DNA from: Atribacterota bacterium
GTDB taxonomy: Bacteria > Atribacterota > Atribacteria > Atribacterales > Caldatribacteriaceae
Length of the DNA: 51,093 bases
Reading direction: 5' to 3'
Assembly (NCBI GenBank): GCA_039638595.1
Contig: JBDIWM010000009.1
Span: forward strand, 1-51,093
Shown: positions 1 to 7,973 of the stretch, in pieces
Numbering within the stretch: the stretch's first letter is position 1
How the letters are laid out: every line of letters starts with the position of its first letter
Position numbers and translations under genes: made by a program
The notes under the pieces: model-generated
What the model was told of the DNA's origin: nothing
Databases searched by the model: none
What the model saw: the letters and a program-made list of their open reading frames with translations, nothing else

Positions 1-1
1 T

Positions 2-700
2 TTCCGGGAACATATTCCCTGGCTGGTTCTGACCGGGGCAGGGATTTCCACGGAAAGCGGTATTCCCGATTTTCGGACACCTTCTTCAGGTCTTTGGGCG
101 AAACATAACCCCATGGAGATTCTCTCCAGGGATGTGCTTTTGTCAAAACCTCAAATTTTTTATCAGGTGGGATTTCAAGTTCTTATGTCCTTTCAGGATG
201 CCCAGCCCAACGAGGCACATTTCATCCTGGCCGAGTGGGAAAAGAAGGGTTGGATTGTTGGCGTAGTGACCCAAAATATCGACGGTCTGCACAAAAAAGC
301 CGGTTCTAAGAGGGTAATGGAAATCCACGGCCATCTTCGTTCGGGGTCGTGTCTACGCTGTGGAGAGAGTGTGCCGATGGAAGTCCTGAAAGAGAAAACC
401 GCAAGAGGGGAAATCCCTCCGCGGTGCCGATGTGGTGGGATTTTGCGCCCGGATGTGGTTCTTTTTGGAGATTTGCTCCCACCCTCTTTTGAGGAGGCGG
501 TACTCCTCGCACATCGGTATCCACTATTGGTTATCGGTTCGAGTCTTCAGGTTTCCCCAGCCAATTTTTTGCCGACTTATGCCCCGCATCTTGTGATTGT
601 GAATATTGGTGAGACTCCTTTTGACCGTAGAGCTCGGTGGGTGTTACGGGACAGGGCTAGCGTAGTTCTTCACCGGCTTTATGAGGCGATAGAAGAGTAA
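2..700 (+). CDS. NAD-dependent protein deacylase, Sir2 family (5' end missing)
   Basis: Sirtuins remove acyl groups from protein lysines, consuming NAD and releasing nicotinamide. The frame is open from base 2, so the start lies upstream of the window; about 232 residues are present against a usual 240-250, so little is missing. The NAD-binding motif GAGIS, then ESGIPDFR, lies at the left edge. TQNID and the catalytic His of the HGH motif follow. A Cys pair (CLRC) and a C-x-C pair before GGILRPDVVLFGD form the zinc module. A start at the internal ATG (113) would remove the NAD motif, so that shorter form is wrong. The 3' end overlaps the convergent ElyC-like gene by 57 bases. Protein targets cannot be read from the sequence. 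Confidence 0.93.
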   Translation, partial: FREHIPWLVLTGAGISTESGIPDFRTPSSGLWAKHNPMEILSRDVLLSKPQIFYQVGFQVLMSFQDAQPNEAHFILAEWEKKGWIVGVVTQNIDGLHKKAGSKRVMEIHGHLRSGSCLRCGESVPMEVLKEKTARGEIPPRCRCGGILRPDVVLFGDLLPPSFEEAVLLAHRYPLLVIGSSLQVSPANFLPTYAPHLVIVNIGETPFDRRARWVLRDRASVVLHRLYEAIEE

Positions 701-1414
701 CCCCCACCATTCGTGGAAAAACGATGAAAAGACGGATAGGGCTTCAGAAGAAGGTAAAAAATCTTCCAGGGTGATTGGTTTTCGGTCACATACCGGGTGG
801 GCCGGCACCGGAATGGGGTCACTTTCAGGGTAAAAGTGGGTAAAAGCGAATAACGCTCGGCGAAGATGGGCCTGGGAAGAAACCAGGTAAAATGTGGTAA
901 TGCCACATTCTTTGAGAAGGGGGGTCACGAACTGGGCATTTTCCCAGGTGGTTCGCGCACGGTTTTCTACGATGATTTTTTCTGCCGGGACTCCAAGGCG
1001 AAGGAGGAATTCCTGCATGAGTTCTCCTTCGCCTTGCGGTTCTTTCCCCCATAGTGTGCCACCGCTCACCACACAGGGTAAATGTTCCTTCTGAAACAGG
1101 AAATAACCCTGTAAAAGGCGCATGGCTGAAATAGGATGGAGCGTTTGCATTCCGGTTCTCTGGTCAAAGAGTGTGCCTCCACCTAAAATGACGATGGCTT
1201 CAGGTTTTCCTTTTTCAGGAGGATGAGGGAAATCGAAGTAGGGATAGAGCAAGCGTGTACCCAGCCCGGTGGAAATGAGATACATGAAGGCAAGAAGAGT
1301 GAGGAAAGCATGTTTTTTGGTTCTTGACGGCATACAGAGCCAGATAAGACACCCCAGGAGGAAAAGTCCAGGAGGTTCGAGAAACGCGCCACCGATTTTC
1401 TGAAGAAAAAACAT
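644..1414 (-). CDS. ElyC/SanA/YdcF family envelope protein (DUF218)
   Basis: A 256-residue protein with two hydrophobic N-terminal segments (about residues 8-27 and 36-55), then a DUF218 domain beginning EAIVILGGG. The family also shows VVSGG, the EN-RARTTWENA stretch and YLVSSQAHLRRA, all typical of ElyC/SanA/YdcF proteins. ElyC and SanA act in envelope integrity and undecaprenyl-phosphate-linked sugar metabolism in enterobacteria; the reaction is not established. It is last in a four-gene minus-strand operon; its ATG overlaps the DUF190 stop by one base. Its 3' end overlaps the convergent sirtuin gene. The family call is secure, the role here is inferred. Confidence 0.85.
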   Translation of the reverse strand: MFFLQKIGGAFLEPPGLFLLGCLIWLCMPSRTKKHAFLTLLAFMYLISTGLGTRLLYPYFDFPHPPEKGKPEAIVILGGGTLFDQRTGMQTLHPISAMRLLQGYFLFQKEHLPCVVSGGTLWGKEPQGEGELMQEFLLRLGVPAEKIIVENRARTTWENAQFVTPLLKECGITTFYLVSSQAHLRRALFAFTHFYPESDPIPVPAHPVCDRKPITLEDFLPSSEALSVFSSFFHEWWGLLFYRLIKPVKNYASPVP

Positions 1415-1782
1415 TAGCGAGCGGTTTCCTTTTTAGGGTTGTCCTGGTGCGAATTCCCTTCGTAGAGAATGATGCGTACTTTTTCTTCGGTAACCAGCCC
1501 CTCTTTCACAGCTTTATCAAGGATGGGCTTCACTCTCTCAATTTTTTCTTCTTTGTCGACCACCTCAACCACGATGGGTAAATCGGTGGAGAGGCGAAGA
1601 ATAGAAGTGCTCTGAAGAATGCTTTTTTTCCCGAATCCGGCAATTCCCCGGAAGACGGTGGTACCGCTCAGGCCTTCCTGACGAAACACTTCCACCAGAT
1701 ACTGATAGAGCGGTTTCCCTTTATACCGATCCTGTTCACCGATAAAGATGCGCAAAAGGACTGCTTCTTCCTCTCTTTTCAT
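1414..1782 (-). CDS. DUF190 family protein (PII-like)
   Basis: A 122-residue protein with the DUF190 pattern: an N-terminal strand ending FIGEQDRYKGKPLYQYLVEVFRQ, a GLSGTTVFRGIAGFG core and an LPIVVEVVD strand. DUF190 proteins have a PII-like ferredoxin fold and are very often encoded next to crcB, as here (4-base gap). They are thought to sense or tune fluoride or ion export, but the biochemical role is unproven. Translation is probably coupled to crcB upstream and the ElyC-like gene downstream. Confidence 0.88.
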   Translation of the reverse strand: MKREEEAVLLRIFIGEQDRYKGKPLYQYLVEVFRQEGLSGTTVFRGIAGFGKKSILQSTSILRLSTDLPIVVEVVDKEEKIERVKPILDKAVKEGLVTEEKVRIILYEGNSHQDNPKKETAR

Positions 1783-1786
1783 CGCT

Positions 1787-2164
1787 TTATCTCCAGATTA
1801 TGGTTGCCACTATTTTACCAAAAAGGCAGGCTCCGAACCCAAAAACCACGTTGCCCAGAAGGTCCAAGAGGAAGAAGAGATGTTCCCCCGCCTCGAGAAG
1901 TCGTAACGATTCATATTCGAGCGAAGAAAAAGTGGTAAACGCTCCGAGAACACCGATAGCAAGGAAAATGCGAACCTCCCGGCTTACCAGGCCTCCGTAT
2001 TCGGCTGAGTACATGAGAACACTCAGTAGAAAGCTACCCACGACGTTGATGACGAAGGTGCTCAGGGGAAAATTCAAAGTATTTTTTTGGATTATGTCCC
2101 CGACGATGAAACGAAGTAGTGCTCCAATAGCACCACCAAAGCTTACCAAAAGCACGTCTCTCAT
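1787..2164 (-). CDS. crcB: Fluoride exporter CrcB/Fluc
   Basis: A 125-residue, four-helix membrane protein, the normal Fluc length. It has the N-terminal GGAIGALLRF motif, FPLSTFVINVVGSFLLS and the signature GAFTTFSS, whose Phe and Ser/Thr side chains line the fluoride pore. Fluc channels work as antiparallel dual-topology dimers, and a single gene suggests a homodimer. An SD-like GGAG lies about nine bases before the ATG. It follows the DUF6062 gene by 13 bases and precedes DUF190. No crcB-type fluoride riboswitch is visible in front of the operon (see rejected items). Confidence 0.93.
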   Translation of the reverse strand: MRDVLLVSFGGAIGALLRFIVGDIIQKNTLNFPLSTFVINVVGSFLLSVLMYSAEYGGLVSREVRIFLAIGVLGAFTTFSSLEYESLRLLEAGEHLFFLLDLLGNVVFGFGACLFGKIVATIIWR

Positions 2165-2177
2165 TGACTGCGCTCCT

Positions 2178-2783
2178 TCATTTCCTTTCTTTTTTTAGGG
2201 ATTTCCCGGCAAAAAATTCCAGAGTTTCCTGCCAGGATAGTGCTTCTTTTTCCTGAACGGGAAGACGAGACTTACGATAGTCAAACTTTTCAATGAGTCC
2301 AGAAAGAGATTGCTGGATGGTATGAAGCGCGTTCTGGGTGAGTCTCCCGATTTCTTCCGTTAATTTTCCTTCATTCTGAATACTTACCAGATGACGCGTG
2401 CAGAGGAATGTTCGTTCTCCCCAGAGGGGTTTCAGTTCTGCCCATCGTTTTCGCAGGATGGTCAAGAGATGGTGTTCTTTCTCTTTGAGAGCCTGGCAAA
2501 GGGGACAACCCGATGCCGTTTTCTGGTCCTCAAAATAATGACTCAAGAGGTCCTGGTAGAGGATGGCAATCCCGAGGATAGAGTTCCGTTCCTCGAAGAC
2601 GAGCTCGGTATGCGCTGGGCAGAAACCGCCACCGAAGATAATTTTTTTGCGGATGGCAGGGTCATTGATCAGTTCATAGAAAAGGGTATCAAGATAACGC
2701 CTGGTCGTGTCTTTTTCAATCTTACAGAACGGACACCCTGGTTGAGATACGGCATTTTGTAAATCGTAAAAAATTCTGTCCAT
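2178..2783 (-). CDS. DUF6062 family protein, duplicated Cys/His motifs
   Basis: A 201-residue soluble protein matching DUF6062. Two similar halves are visible: CPFC (about residue 17) followed by FCPAH, and CPLC (about residue 93) followed by LCTRH. Each half thus offers a C-x2-C plus C-x2-H set that could bind zinc or an Fe-S cluster; metal binding is my inference. It is the first gene of the operon with crcB, DUF190 and the ElyC-like gene, behind an extended -10 promoter. No function is established for the family. Confidence 0.75.
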   Translation of the reverse strand: MDRIFYDLQNAVSQPGCPFCKIEKDTTRRYLDTLFYELINDPAIRKKIIFGGGFCPAHTELVFEERNSILGIAILYQDLLSHYFEDQKTASGCPLCQALKEKEHHLLTILRKRWAELKPLWGERTFLCTRHLVSIQNEGKLTEEIGRLTQNALHTIQQSLSGLIEKFDYRKSRLPVQEKEALSWQETLEFFAGKSLKKERK

Positions 2784-2825
2784 TGTTTTTCTGAGTTTCG
2801 ATTGAGAAATTGATTATGCCGCATT

Positions 2826-2834
2826 ATTATATCA
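2826..2834 (-). promoter_or_regulatory. Extended -10 promoter for the DUF6062-crcB operon
   Basis: On the minus strand this reads TGATATAAT, a perfect TGn plus TATAAT extended -10. The expected -35 position reads CCCAAA, far from TTGACA. The start of transcription would be near 2819, giving a leader of about 36 bases before the ATG at 2783. Confidence 0.55.
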
Positions 2835-2905
2835 CGTCAGGTTTTAATTTTGGGTAGTTGAACAATAGAACGGAACTTGGGAAAAATAGTGTTCTTCCGC
2901 TGCTA

Positions 2906-2934
2906 TTGGCAAAAAATTTTATCTTTCTTTTAGT
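2906..2934 (+). promoter_or_regulatory. Weak candidate promoter for the flgF operon
   Basis: TTGGCA (2906-2911), a 17-base spacer and TTTAGT (2929-2934) lie just upstream of the GGAGGTGA ribosome site of flgF. Both boxes are imperfect and the leader would be only about a dozen bases. No sigma-28 or sigma-54 pattern was seen in 2784-2953. Listed as a low-confidence guess. Confidence 0.25.
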
Positions 2935-2953
2935 GAATAGGGGAGGTGAAACG

Positions 2954-3712
2954 GTGATTCGCGGAATTTACACGAGCACTTCGGCACTCAATGCCTATGA
3001 ATTAAAACAGAGTGTTCTTGCAAATAATCTTGCCAATATCGATACTCCGGGTTTCAAGAAGGATGTTTTTTCTGTGAAGGGTGCGGAAGATGTGGCGCTC
3101 GCTCGCTTTACAGGGAACGAAAATCCTGTGTTTCTGGGAGAAATGAGTTCGGGCGTTCAACCGGGTACGGAAGCGTATACCGATTTTTCCCAAGGACGCA
3201 TTGAATCGACCGGAAATCCCTTTGACCTGGCGATCGAAGGAGAGGGATTTTTTGTGGTGGACATGGGAGGGCAAGAAGCGTATACCAGGGCAGGGAATTT
3301 TACTCTGGATGGGGAGGGAAGGCTGGTTACGCTTTCGGGATATCCAGTGCAGGGGAAAAATGGAGAAATCATCATTCCTGGTAAGGGAACGGTGATGGTG
3401 GACGAGCAAGGCCAAATTCGTGTGGACGGCGAGGTGGTTGACGAACTCCGTATCGTGAATTTTGGAGAGAAATCGGTATTGAAAAAGGAAGGGAAGAATC
3501 TCTTTACCTTGCGAGATGGAGAAATGCAGCCAGAAGAGGCTCAAGGATTTCGGGTGCGGCAAGGGTTTCTGGAAAAGTCCAATGTCGATATCGTTGAAGC
3601 GATGGTGGACATGATTTCCGCCTTGCGGGAATACGAAATAAGCCAAAAGACCATTATGAGTCATGATGAAGCTTTAAGTCGGGCAACCAATGAGATTGCC
3701 CGGTTGAGCTGA
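2954..3712 (+). CDS. flgF: Flagellar basal-body rod protein FlgF
   Basis: A 252-residue proximal/distal rod subunit exported through the flagellar type III apparatus. The N-terminus IRGIYTSTSALNA and LANNLANIDTPGFKKD is the conserved rod/hook heptad region, and the C-terminus has VDIVEAMVDMI-ALREYE. I start at GTG 2954, not the upstream ATG at 2858, because GGAGGTGA (2942-2949) precedes it and family homology begins exactly there. It is the first gene of the flagellar operon, 16 bases before flgG. FlgF and FlgG are close paralogues; position, length and pairing with an obvious FlgG support FlgF. Confidence 0.9.
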   Translation: MIRGIYTSTSALNAYELKQSVLANNLANIDTPGFKKDVFSVKGAEDVALARFTGNENPVFLGEMSSGVQPGTEAYTDFSQGRIESTGNPFDLAIEGEGFFVVDMGGQEAYTRAGNFTLDGEGRLVTLSGYPVQGKNGEIIIPGKGTVMVDEQGQIRVDGEVVDELRIVNFGEKSVLKKEGKNLFTLRDGEMQPEEAQGFRVRQGFLEKSNVDIVEAMVDMISALREYEISQKTIMSHDEALSRATNEIARLS

Positions 3713-3728
3713 GGAAGGAGGTTTCAGG

Positions 3729-4517
3729 ATGATTCGAGCGCTATGGACGGCAGCTACCGGAATGCAGGCCAAGCAGATGGACCTTGATGTCATCGCCAAC
3801 AATCTGGCTAATGTGAATACCACGGGGTTCAAAAAAAGCCGGGTTGATTTCCAGGACCTGATGTACCAGATAATTCGGGTGAAAGGGACACCCACTTCCG
3901 ATGAAACTCAGGTTCCTTCGGGAATTGAGGTGGGATTAGGAGTGCGACCGGCTGCGGTGCAGAAGATTTTTACCCAGGGTGATATTTATGAAACGGGAAA
4001 CGCTCTGGATCTTGTCATTGAGGGTGATGGGTTTTTCCAGGTACTCATGCCCGATGGGACCATTGCGTATACTCGGGATGGGTCGTTTAAACTTGATGCT
4101 CAAGGTCGGATGGTCACAAGTGATGGTTTTCCTCTTGAGCCGGCGATTACCATTCCGCAGGAAGCAGAATCAGTGACTGTTGCCCAGGATGGAACAGTAA
4201 CGGTGAAAATACCGGGGGAAACAGAACCACAGGAAGTTGGAGTTATTGAATTAGCGCGTTTTGTCAATCCAGCTGGGCTTTTGAGTGTTGGACGTAATCT
4301 CTACCTGGCGACCGCTTCTTCCGGTGAAGCGCAGCTCGGGACACCGGGACTCGGTGGTTTCGGGACGCTGGCGCAGGGTTTTTTGGAAACTTCAAATGTG
4401 CAGATTGTGGAAGAAATGGTCCGGATGATCAGTGCACAGCGGGCTTACGAGATCAACGCCAAGGCAGTGACCACAGCTGATGAGATGATGAGTATCGCGA
4501 ATGCCATGAAGAGGTGA
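3729..4517 (+). CDS. flgG: Flagellar distal rod protein FlgG
   Basis: A 262-residue protein of the usual length, starting MIRALWTAATGMQAKQ and carrying the rod signature VIANNLANVNTTGFKK. A central beta domain and the C-terminal helix VQIVEEMVRMISAQRAYE, typical of FlgG, follow. FlgG forms the drive-shaft-like distal rod crossing the periplasm through the P and L rings. GGAAGGAGG precedes the ATG. The gene overlaps flgA by four bases, so the two are probably translationally coupled. Confidence 0.96.
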   Translation: MIRALWTAATGMQAKQMDLDVIANNLANVNTTGFKKSRVDFQDLMYQIIRVKGTPTSDETQVPSGIEVGLGVRPAAVQKIFTQGDIYETGNALDLVIEGDGFFQVLMPDGTIAYTRDGSFKLDAQGRMVTSDGFPLEPAITIPQEAESVTVAQDGTVTVKIPGETEPQEVGVIELARFVNPAGLLSVGRNLYLATASSGEAQLGTPGLGGFGTLAQGFLETSNVQIVEEMVRMISAQRAYEINAKAVTTADEMMSIANAMKR

Positions 4518-5476
4518 ATGAGTTGAATTGGTTGTTCTCCCTTCTCGTCGCTTTTTGTTTTCTAGTGGAGGGAGTAGCCGGAGCACTCACCTTACAGGTG
4601 GATTTAAAGGCTCATGTTGAGTGCCGTGCCGGTCGGCTCACCATAGGAGATGTGGCAATCGTTTCCTATCCTGATAAACAGTGGGAGGAGCGAATTCGCA
4701 AGCTTGACCTTGGATATCTTCCACCGTTGGGTGAGGTGCGTATCGTGAAGCCTAAGGAAATTTACCAAAAGGTGGTGTCCAAAAACATTCCTGGTCTTGA
4801 CTATATCTATTTTCAAGGGAGTGACTGGTGCCAGGTGGTGGTCGTGGGACAGAAAATTGACCGGGAAACATTAGCAACCCGCCTGGTACGAATGCTCAAG
4901 GAAAGGTTTTTCCCCCATGCGCAAGAGGTGGAGGTGGAAATCCTGAGTTCAGGGGAGGATTTGGTTATTGGCGAAGGAAGTTCCTTTGATTTGGAACTCT
5001 CCTCGGTTAAAACCTGGGGGATTAACAGAGGTACCATTCGTGAACTTGGAGGCGAGGCGCGAATTCCCTTTACTTTTGCAGTGCGTGTTTATCGGGAGGT
5101 AATCCGTGCTGCTCGGGATATTCTTCCCCAGGAAACCATTCAGGAAGAGGACCTCAGGCTTGAGGTAGAGCTTCTCTCTGCAGAAAACGAAAAGGCACTG
5201 TCCAGTATCGACCAAGTTCTGGGGAAAAAGGCGAAAAAGAAACTGGGTGCGGGAGAGGTGATTACCGAGAATACATTGGCGCAAGAAGCCCTGATCCAGA
5301 GAGGTGACCTGGTGACCATTGTGGCACAAAAAGGAGGGATTGTGGTGACTGCGGTGGGAAAAGCCCGGGGAAGCGGTTTGCTGGGTGATATGATTGTGGT
5401 GGAAAATTTGACTTCTCGCAAAAGAGTGGAAGCCGAAATTGTGGGTGAACGGATGGTGCAGGTGAAGGTGAAATGA
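4514..5476 (+). CDS. flgA: Flagellar P-ring assembly chaperone FlgA
   Basis: A 320-residue periplasmic protein with an N-terminal signal segment (about residues 5-24). The C-terminal SAF domain includes AARDILPQETIQEEDL, IQRGDLVTIVAQKGGIVVT and the RGSGLLGDMIVVEN loop typical of FlgA. FlgA chaperones FlgI polymerisation around the rod. It starts with GTG at 4514, overlapping the flgG stop (GTGA), and itself overlaps flgH by four bases (ATGA). It is longer than enterobacterial FlgA (about 220), as in many deep-branching bacteria. Confidence 0.9.
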   Translation: MNELNWLFSLLVAFCFLVEGVAGALTLQVDLKAHVECRAGRLTIGDVAIVSYPDKQWEERIRKLDLGYLPPLGEVRIVKPKEIYQKVVSKNIPGLDYIYFQGSDWCQVVVVGQKIDRETLATRLVRMLKERFFPHAQEVEVEILSSGEDLVIGEGSSFDLELSSVKTWGINRGTIRELGGEARIPFTFAVRVYREVIRAARDILPQETIQEEDLRLEVELLSAENEKALSSIDQVLGKKAKKKLGAGEVITENTLAQEALIQRGDLVTIVAQKGGIVVTAVGKARGSGLLGDMIVVENLTSRKRVEAEIVGERMVQVKVK

Positions 5477-6069
5477 GGAAGCTGGCATTCGGAGTATTGC
5501 TTTTGTTTTGCCTGGTGTTGGTGGAAAGTGTGTTTGCTGCGTCACTATGGACTGACGATGGATGGTTTTCGGATCCCTATTCAGATCGAAAAGCAGGGAA
5601 AGTCGGTGACATCGTAACGGTGATCATCGAAGAAAACACCAAAGGGAACAATACGGCGTCTTCTTCAGGAGGGAATAGTACACGTATCAGTTTAGGGGCC
5701 GGACAGGGCATTTTTGACTTTATCCCTCCTGCGAAACTGGAACATTCCAGCTCTCAGCAAAGTCAGCGGTCATATCAGCGAGGTATCAGTTTGCAGGGTG
5801 TCATTACCTGTCAGGTGGTGGAAGTGCTGGAAAGTGGGAATTTGAAAATTGCTGGGAAAAAAGAAGTGTTCCTGAATAAAGAACGGGAAACAATTTATAT
5901 TGAGGGGATTATCTCGCCCCAGGCGCTATCAGCAAGTAATACCGTTTCTTCAACCCAGGTTGTCGATGCTGTGATTCGGCTGGAAGGAACACTCAAACCA
6001 AAGAAACGGAATGGTCTTTTGGGCATTTTCGAGGGTATTTTTGGTTCCATCATGGATATTCTTTTCTGA
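5473..6069 (+). CDS. flgH: Flagellar L-ring protein FlgH
   Basis: A 198-residue protein that forms the outer-membrane L ring. After a signal peptide (about residues 1-22) come GKVGDIVTVIIEENTKGNN, the central region ending GVITCQVVEVLESGNLKIAGKKEV, and the YIEGIISPQALSASNTVSSTQV motif, all diagnostic of FlgH. Enterobacterial FlgH is a lipoprotein, but no lipobox cysteine is seen at the expected cleavage site here (VFA-AS instead). Its presence is direct evidence for an outer membrane. It lies between flgA and flgI. Confidence 0.95.
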   Translation: MRKLAFGVLLLFCLVLVESVFAASLWTDDGWFSDPYSDRKAGKVGDIVTVIIEENTKGNNTASSSGGNSTRISLGAGQGIFDFIPPAKLEHSSSQQSQRSYQRGISLQGVITCQVVEVLESGNLKIAGKKEVFLNKERETIYIEGIISPQALSASNTVSSTQVVDAVIRLEGTLKPKKRNGLLGIFEGIFGSIMDILF

Positions 6070-6082
6070 GGGATGTTGGACG

Positions 6083-7198
6083 ATGAAAAAAGGAATGGTG
6101 GTACTTCTATTCTCCTTTATTCTGGGATTCTGGATTCCGTTTCAGGCTTTTGGGGAAACGGTGCGGATTAAGGATATCACCGAAGTGGAGGGAGTTCGGG
6201 GGAACCAGCTCGTGGGGTATGGTCTGGTGGTGGGTTTATCGGGAAGTGGTGACAGCCAAAATAGCCTCTTTACCAATCAAGCCCTGGGGAATGTGCTCGA
6301 AAAATTGGGTTTAACGATCAATTCTCAAGCAGTACGAGCAAGGAATATTGCCTCGGTCATCGTAACGGCTGAACTTCCCCCCTTCGTGGTCGCGGGAGAA
6401 AAAATCGACGTGATGGTTTCTTCTATGGGTGATGCAAAAAGCTTGCAGGGTGGAGTACTGCTTTTAACCCCCCTTAAAGGAGTCGATGGGAAAGTTTATG
6501 CCGTAGCGCAAGGACCGATATCGGTGGGTGGGTTTAGTGCCGGTGGAGGAGGAAACCAGGTGCAGCGGAACCATCCTACGGTCGGGGTTTTGTCTGGGGG
6601 GGCGATTGTGGAAAGAACGATTGCGACGGACTTTTTTAACGCCGATAAAGGAACTGTGACCTTTCTTTTACGGGAGCCAGATTTTGTGACGGCTTCCCGT
6701 GTGGTTCTGGCCATCAATGAGGAACTGGGAGGAGATAAAGCGAAGGCTCTCGATGCCAATCGAGTGGAGGTGAGTGTTCCTAACCATTATCGTGGTCGGA
6801 TATCACAGCTTGTGGCACTTCTGGGAGAACTTCCGGTTGAGCCAGATGTACCGGCACGGGTGGTAGTGAATGAGCGGACCGGGACGGTGGTCATTGGTGG
6901 GAACGTGCGGATCTTGCCTGTTGCTGTTTCTCATGGTAATCTAACGGTAACGGTGAAAACGGAGTATAAAGTGTCTCAGCCTCCTCCTCTTTCAGGTGGA
7001 GAGACGGTGGTTGTTCCTCAAGAGGAAGTGAGGGTAAGGGAAGAGGAGGCTCGCCTTTTTCCGGTTCGTTCGGGGAATACCATTGAGGATCTGGTCAGCG
7101 TGCTCAACAGTTTAGGAGTGAGCCCCAGAGACCTCATCGCCATTTTGCAGGCGATCAAAAAAGCTGGAGCGTTGCAGGGTGAACTCATTTTGGAGTGA
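6083..7198 (+). CDS. flgI: Flagellar P-ring protein FlgI
   Basis: A 371-residue protein of normal length with a signal peptide (about 1-22). VRIKDITEVEGVRGNQLVGYGLVVGLSGSGDS is the conserved start of mature FlgI; PGLSGGAIVERTI-like and PNHYRGRISQLVALLGEL-type segments follow (here VGVLSGGAIVER, VPNHYRGR). FlgI polymerises on peptidoglycan as the P ring. I start at ATG 6083 because it gives a clean signal peptide and GAGGGA (6068-6073) precedes it; the longer frame from 6011 runs inside flgH. The C-terminus ends in a LNSLGVSPRDLIAILQAIKKAGAL motif, as in the family. Confidence 0.96.
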   Translation: MKKGMVVLLFSFILGFWIPFQAFGETVRIKDITEVEGVRGNQLVGYGLVVGLSGSGDSQNSLFTNQALGNVLEKLGLTINSQAVRARNIASVIVTAELPPFVVAGEKIDVMVSSMGDAKSLQGGVLLLTPLKGVDGKVYAVAQGPISVGGFSAGGGGNQVQRNHPTVGVLSGGAIVERTIATDFFNADKGTVTFLLREPDFVTASRVVLAINEELGGDKAKALDANRVEVSVPNHYRGRISQLVALLGELPVEPDVPARVVVNERTGTVVIGGNVRILPVAVSHGNLTVTVKTEYKVSQPPPLSGGETVVVPQEEVRVREEEARLFPVRSGNTIEDLVSVLNSLGVSPRDLIAILQAIKKAGALQGELILE

Positions 7199-7202
7199 GA
7201 AT

Positions 7203-7541
7203 ATGGAAGTCACTCAGGTTCAGGAAACAACGTCACGAATAGAGCCAAAAATGGAAAAACGTCTTCGCTCGGCTTGTGAAGATTTTGAGGCATTCCTTTT
7301 GAGTTTTGTGTTTAAGAGAGCGTTTCAGCCAGTTTTTGGGTCGTCTCTTTTTTCTACCCAGGAAGAGCTCTGGTTCCGAGAGATGTGGCTTGAGGAAGTA
7401 TCGAGAAACTTGGCCCGTCAGGGAGGGGTAGGGATAGCCAAGATGCTTTTCCAACAGTTGGTTAAGGAGAATAAGATTGAGTGCAAGGCGGCTGAGAACC
7501 TTGGTTCTGGCTCGGTGCAGGCGGTGTGGAAAAGTATTTAA
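7203..7541 (+). CDS. flgJ: Rod-binding protein, FlgJ N-terminal domain only
   Basis: A 112-residue protein matching the rod-binding (FlgJ-N) domain: ACEDFEAFLLSFVFKRAF, LWFREMWLEEVSRNLARQGGVGIAKMLFQQL. Proteobacterial FlgJ carries a second muramidase domain, absent here, so peptidoglycan opening must come from another enzyme. I start at ATG 7203, preceded by GGAGTGA; the GTG at 7179 would lie within flgI. The 3' end overlaps the next gene by 65 bases. Confidence 0.85.
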   Translation: MEVTQVQETTSRIEPKMEKRLRSACEDFEAFLLSFVFKRAFQPVFGSSLFSTQEELWFREMWLEEVSRNLARQGGVGIAKMLFQQLVKENKIECKAAENLGSGSVQAVWKSI

Positions 7542-7917
7542 TAAGGTGATAGAAAAAGACCTTTGCCCAGCTTGCCTGGAAGAAGAAGAGGAAGAATTTC
7601 AAAAGGTTAAAACTTTTTTTCGGGAACATCCTCGAGCGCGTCTTGATGAAGCCAGTCGAGAAACCGGCGTTGATAAAAAAACCATCATGCAATTTTTGAA
7701 GGATGGGAGATTACAGCTTGTACCCCATCAGGGAGAAGTTCCGGAAGAAAGTCTTTTCTGTGAACGATGCGGTAAGCCGATTCCACAGGGTCGATTGTGT
7801 GAAGAGTGTAAGAAAAAAGTCAGCCTCCTCATTTCACAGAGCTTAAAAGAGGGATTAAACTCCTCCCCCAGTTTTTACTTTAAGGATGTCATCGAAAAAA
7901 AGCTTGAGAAACGCTAA
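7477..7917 (+). CDS. YvyF-like flagellar-region protein (TIGR03826 type)
   Basis: A 146-residue soluble protein with an N-terminal four-Cys finger (CRRC then CPAC), a helix-turn-helix-like middle (ARLDEASRETGVDKKTIMQFL) and a second four-Cys set (CERC then CEEC). This layout matches Bacillus YvyF, encoded between comF and flgM and usually lying just before flgM, as here. Its function is unknown; a DNA-binding or chaperone-regulatory role is possible. TTG 7477 has a strong site (AAGGAGA, 7464-7470); TTG 7501 is an alternative matching YvyF length better. The stop codon TAA contains the -35 of the sigma-28 promoter of flgM. Confidence 0.75.
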   Translation: MSARRLRTLVLARCRRCGKVFNKVIEKDLCPACLEEEEEEFQKVKTFFREHPRARLDEASRETGVDKKTIMQFLKDGRLQLVPHQGEVPEESLFCERCGKPIPQGRLCEECKKKVSLLISQSLKEGLNSSPSFYFKDVIEKKLEKR

Positions 7918-7941
7918 AGAAATTGACGGGGAAACCGATAT
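7914..7941 (+). promoter_or_regulatory. Sigma-28 (FliA/SigD) promoter of the flgM operon
   Basis: CTAAA (7914-7918), 16 bases, then CCGATAT (7935-7941). This matches the Bacillus SigD pattern (TAAA, about 15 bases, GCCGATAT) with a single mismatch. The -35 overlaps the stop codon of the YvyF-like gene. Transcription would begin near 7949, about 25 bases before flgM. FlgM inhibits the very sigma factor predicted to read this promoter. Confidence 0.82.
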
Positions 7942-7973
7942 AATAGTATAGAAGCAGAAAGAGGGGGTAGGAG

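Noticed and set aside
2784-2860. Fluoride (crcB) riboswitch upstream of the DUF6062-crcB operon
   Set aside because: The minus-strand leader is short and A/T-rich and shows no crcB-motif pairing or conserved segments; only an extended -10 is visible.
7923-7944. Sigma-70 promoter TTGACG/TATAAT before flgM
   Set aside because: The two boxes are only ten bases apart, too close for sigma-70; the same bases fit a sigma-28 promoter with correct spacing.
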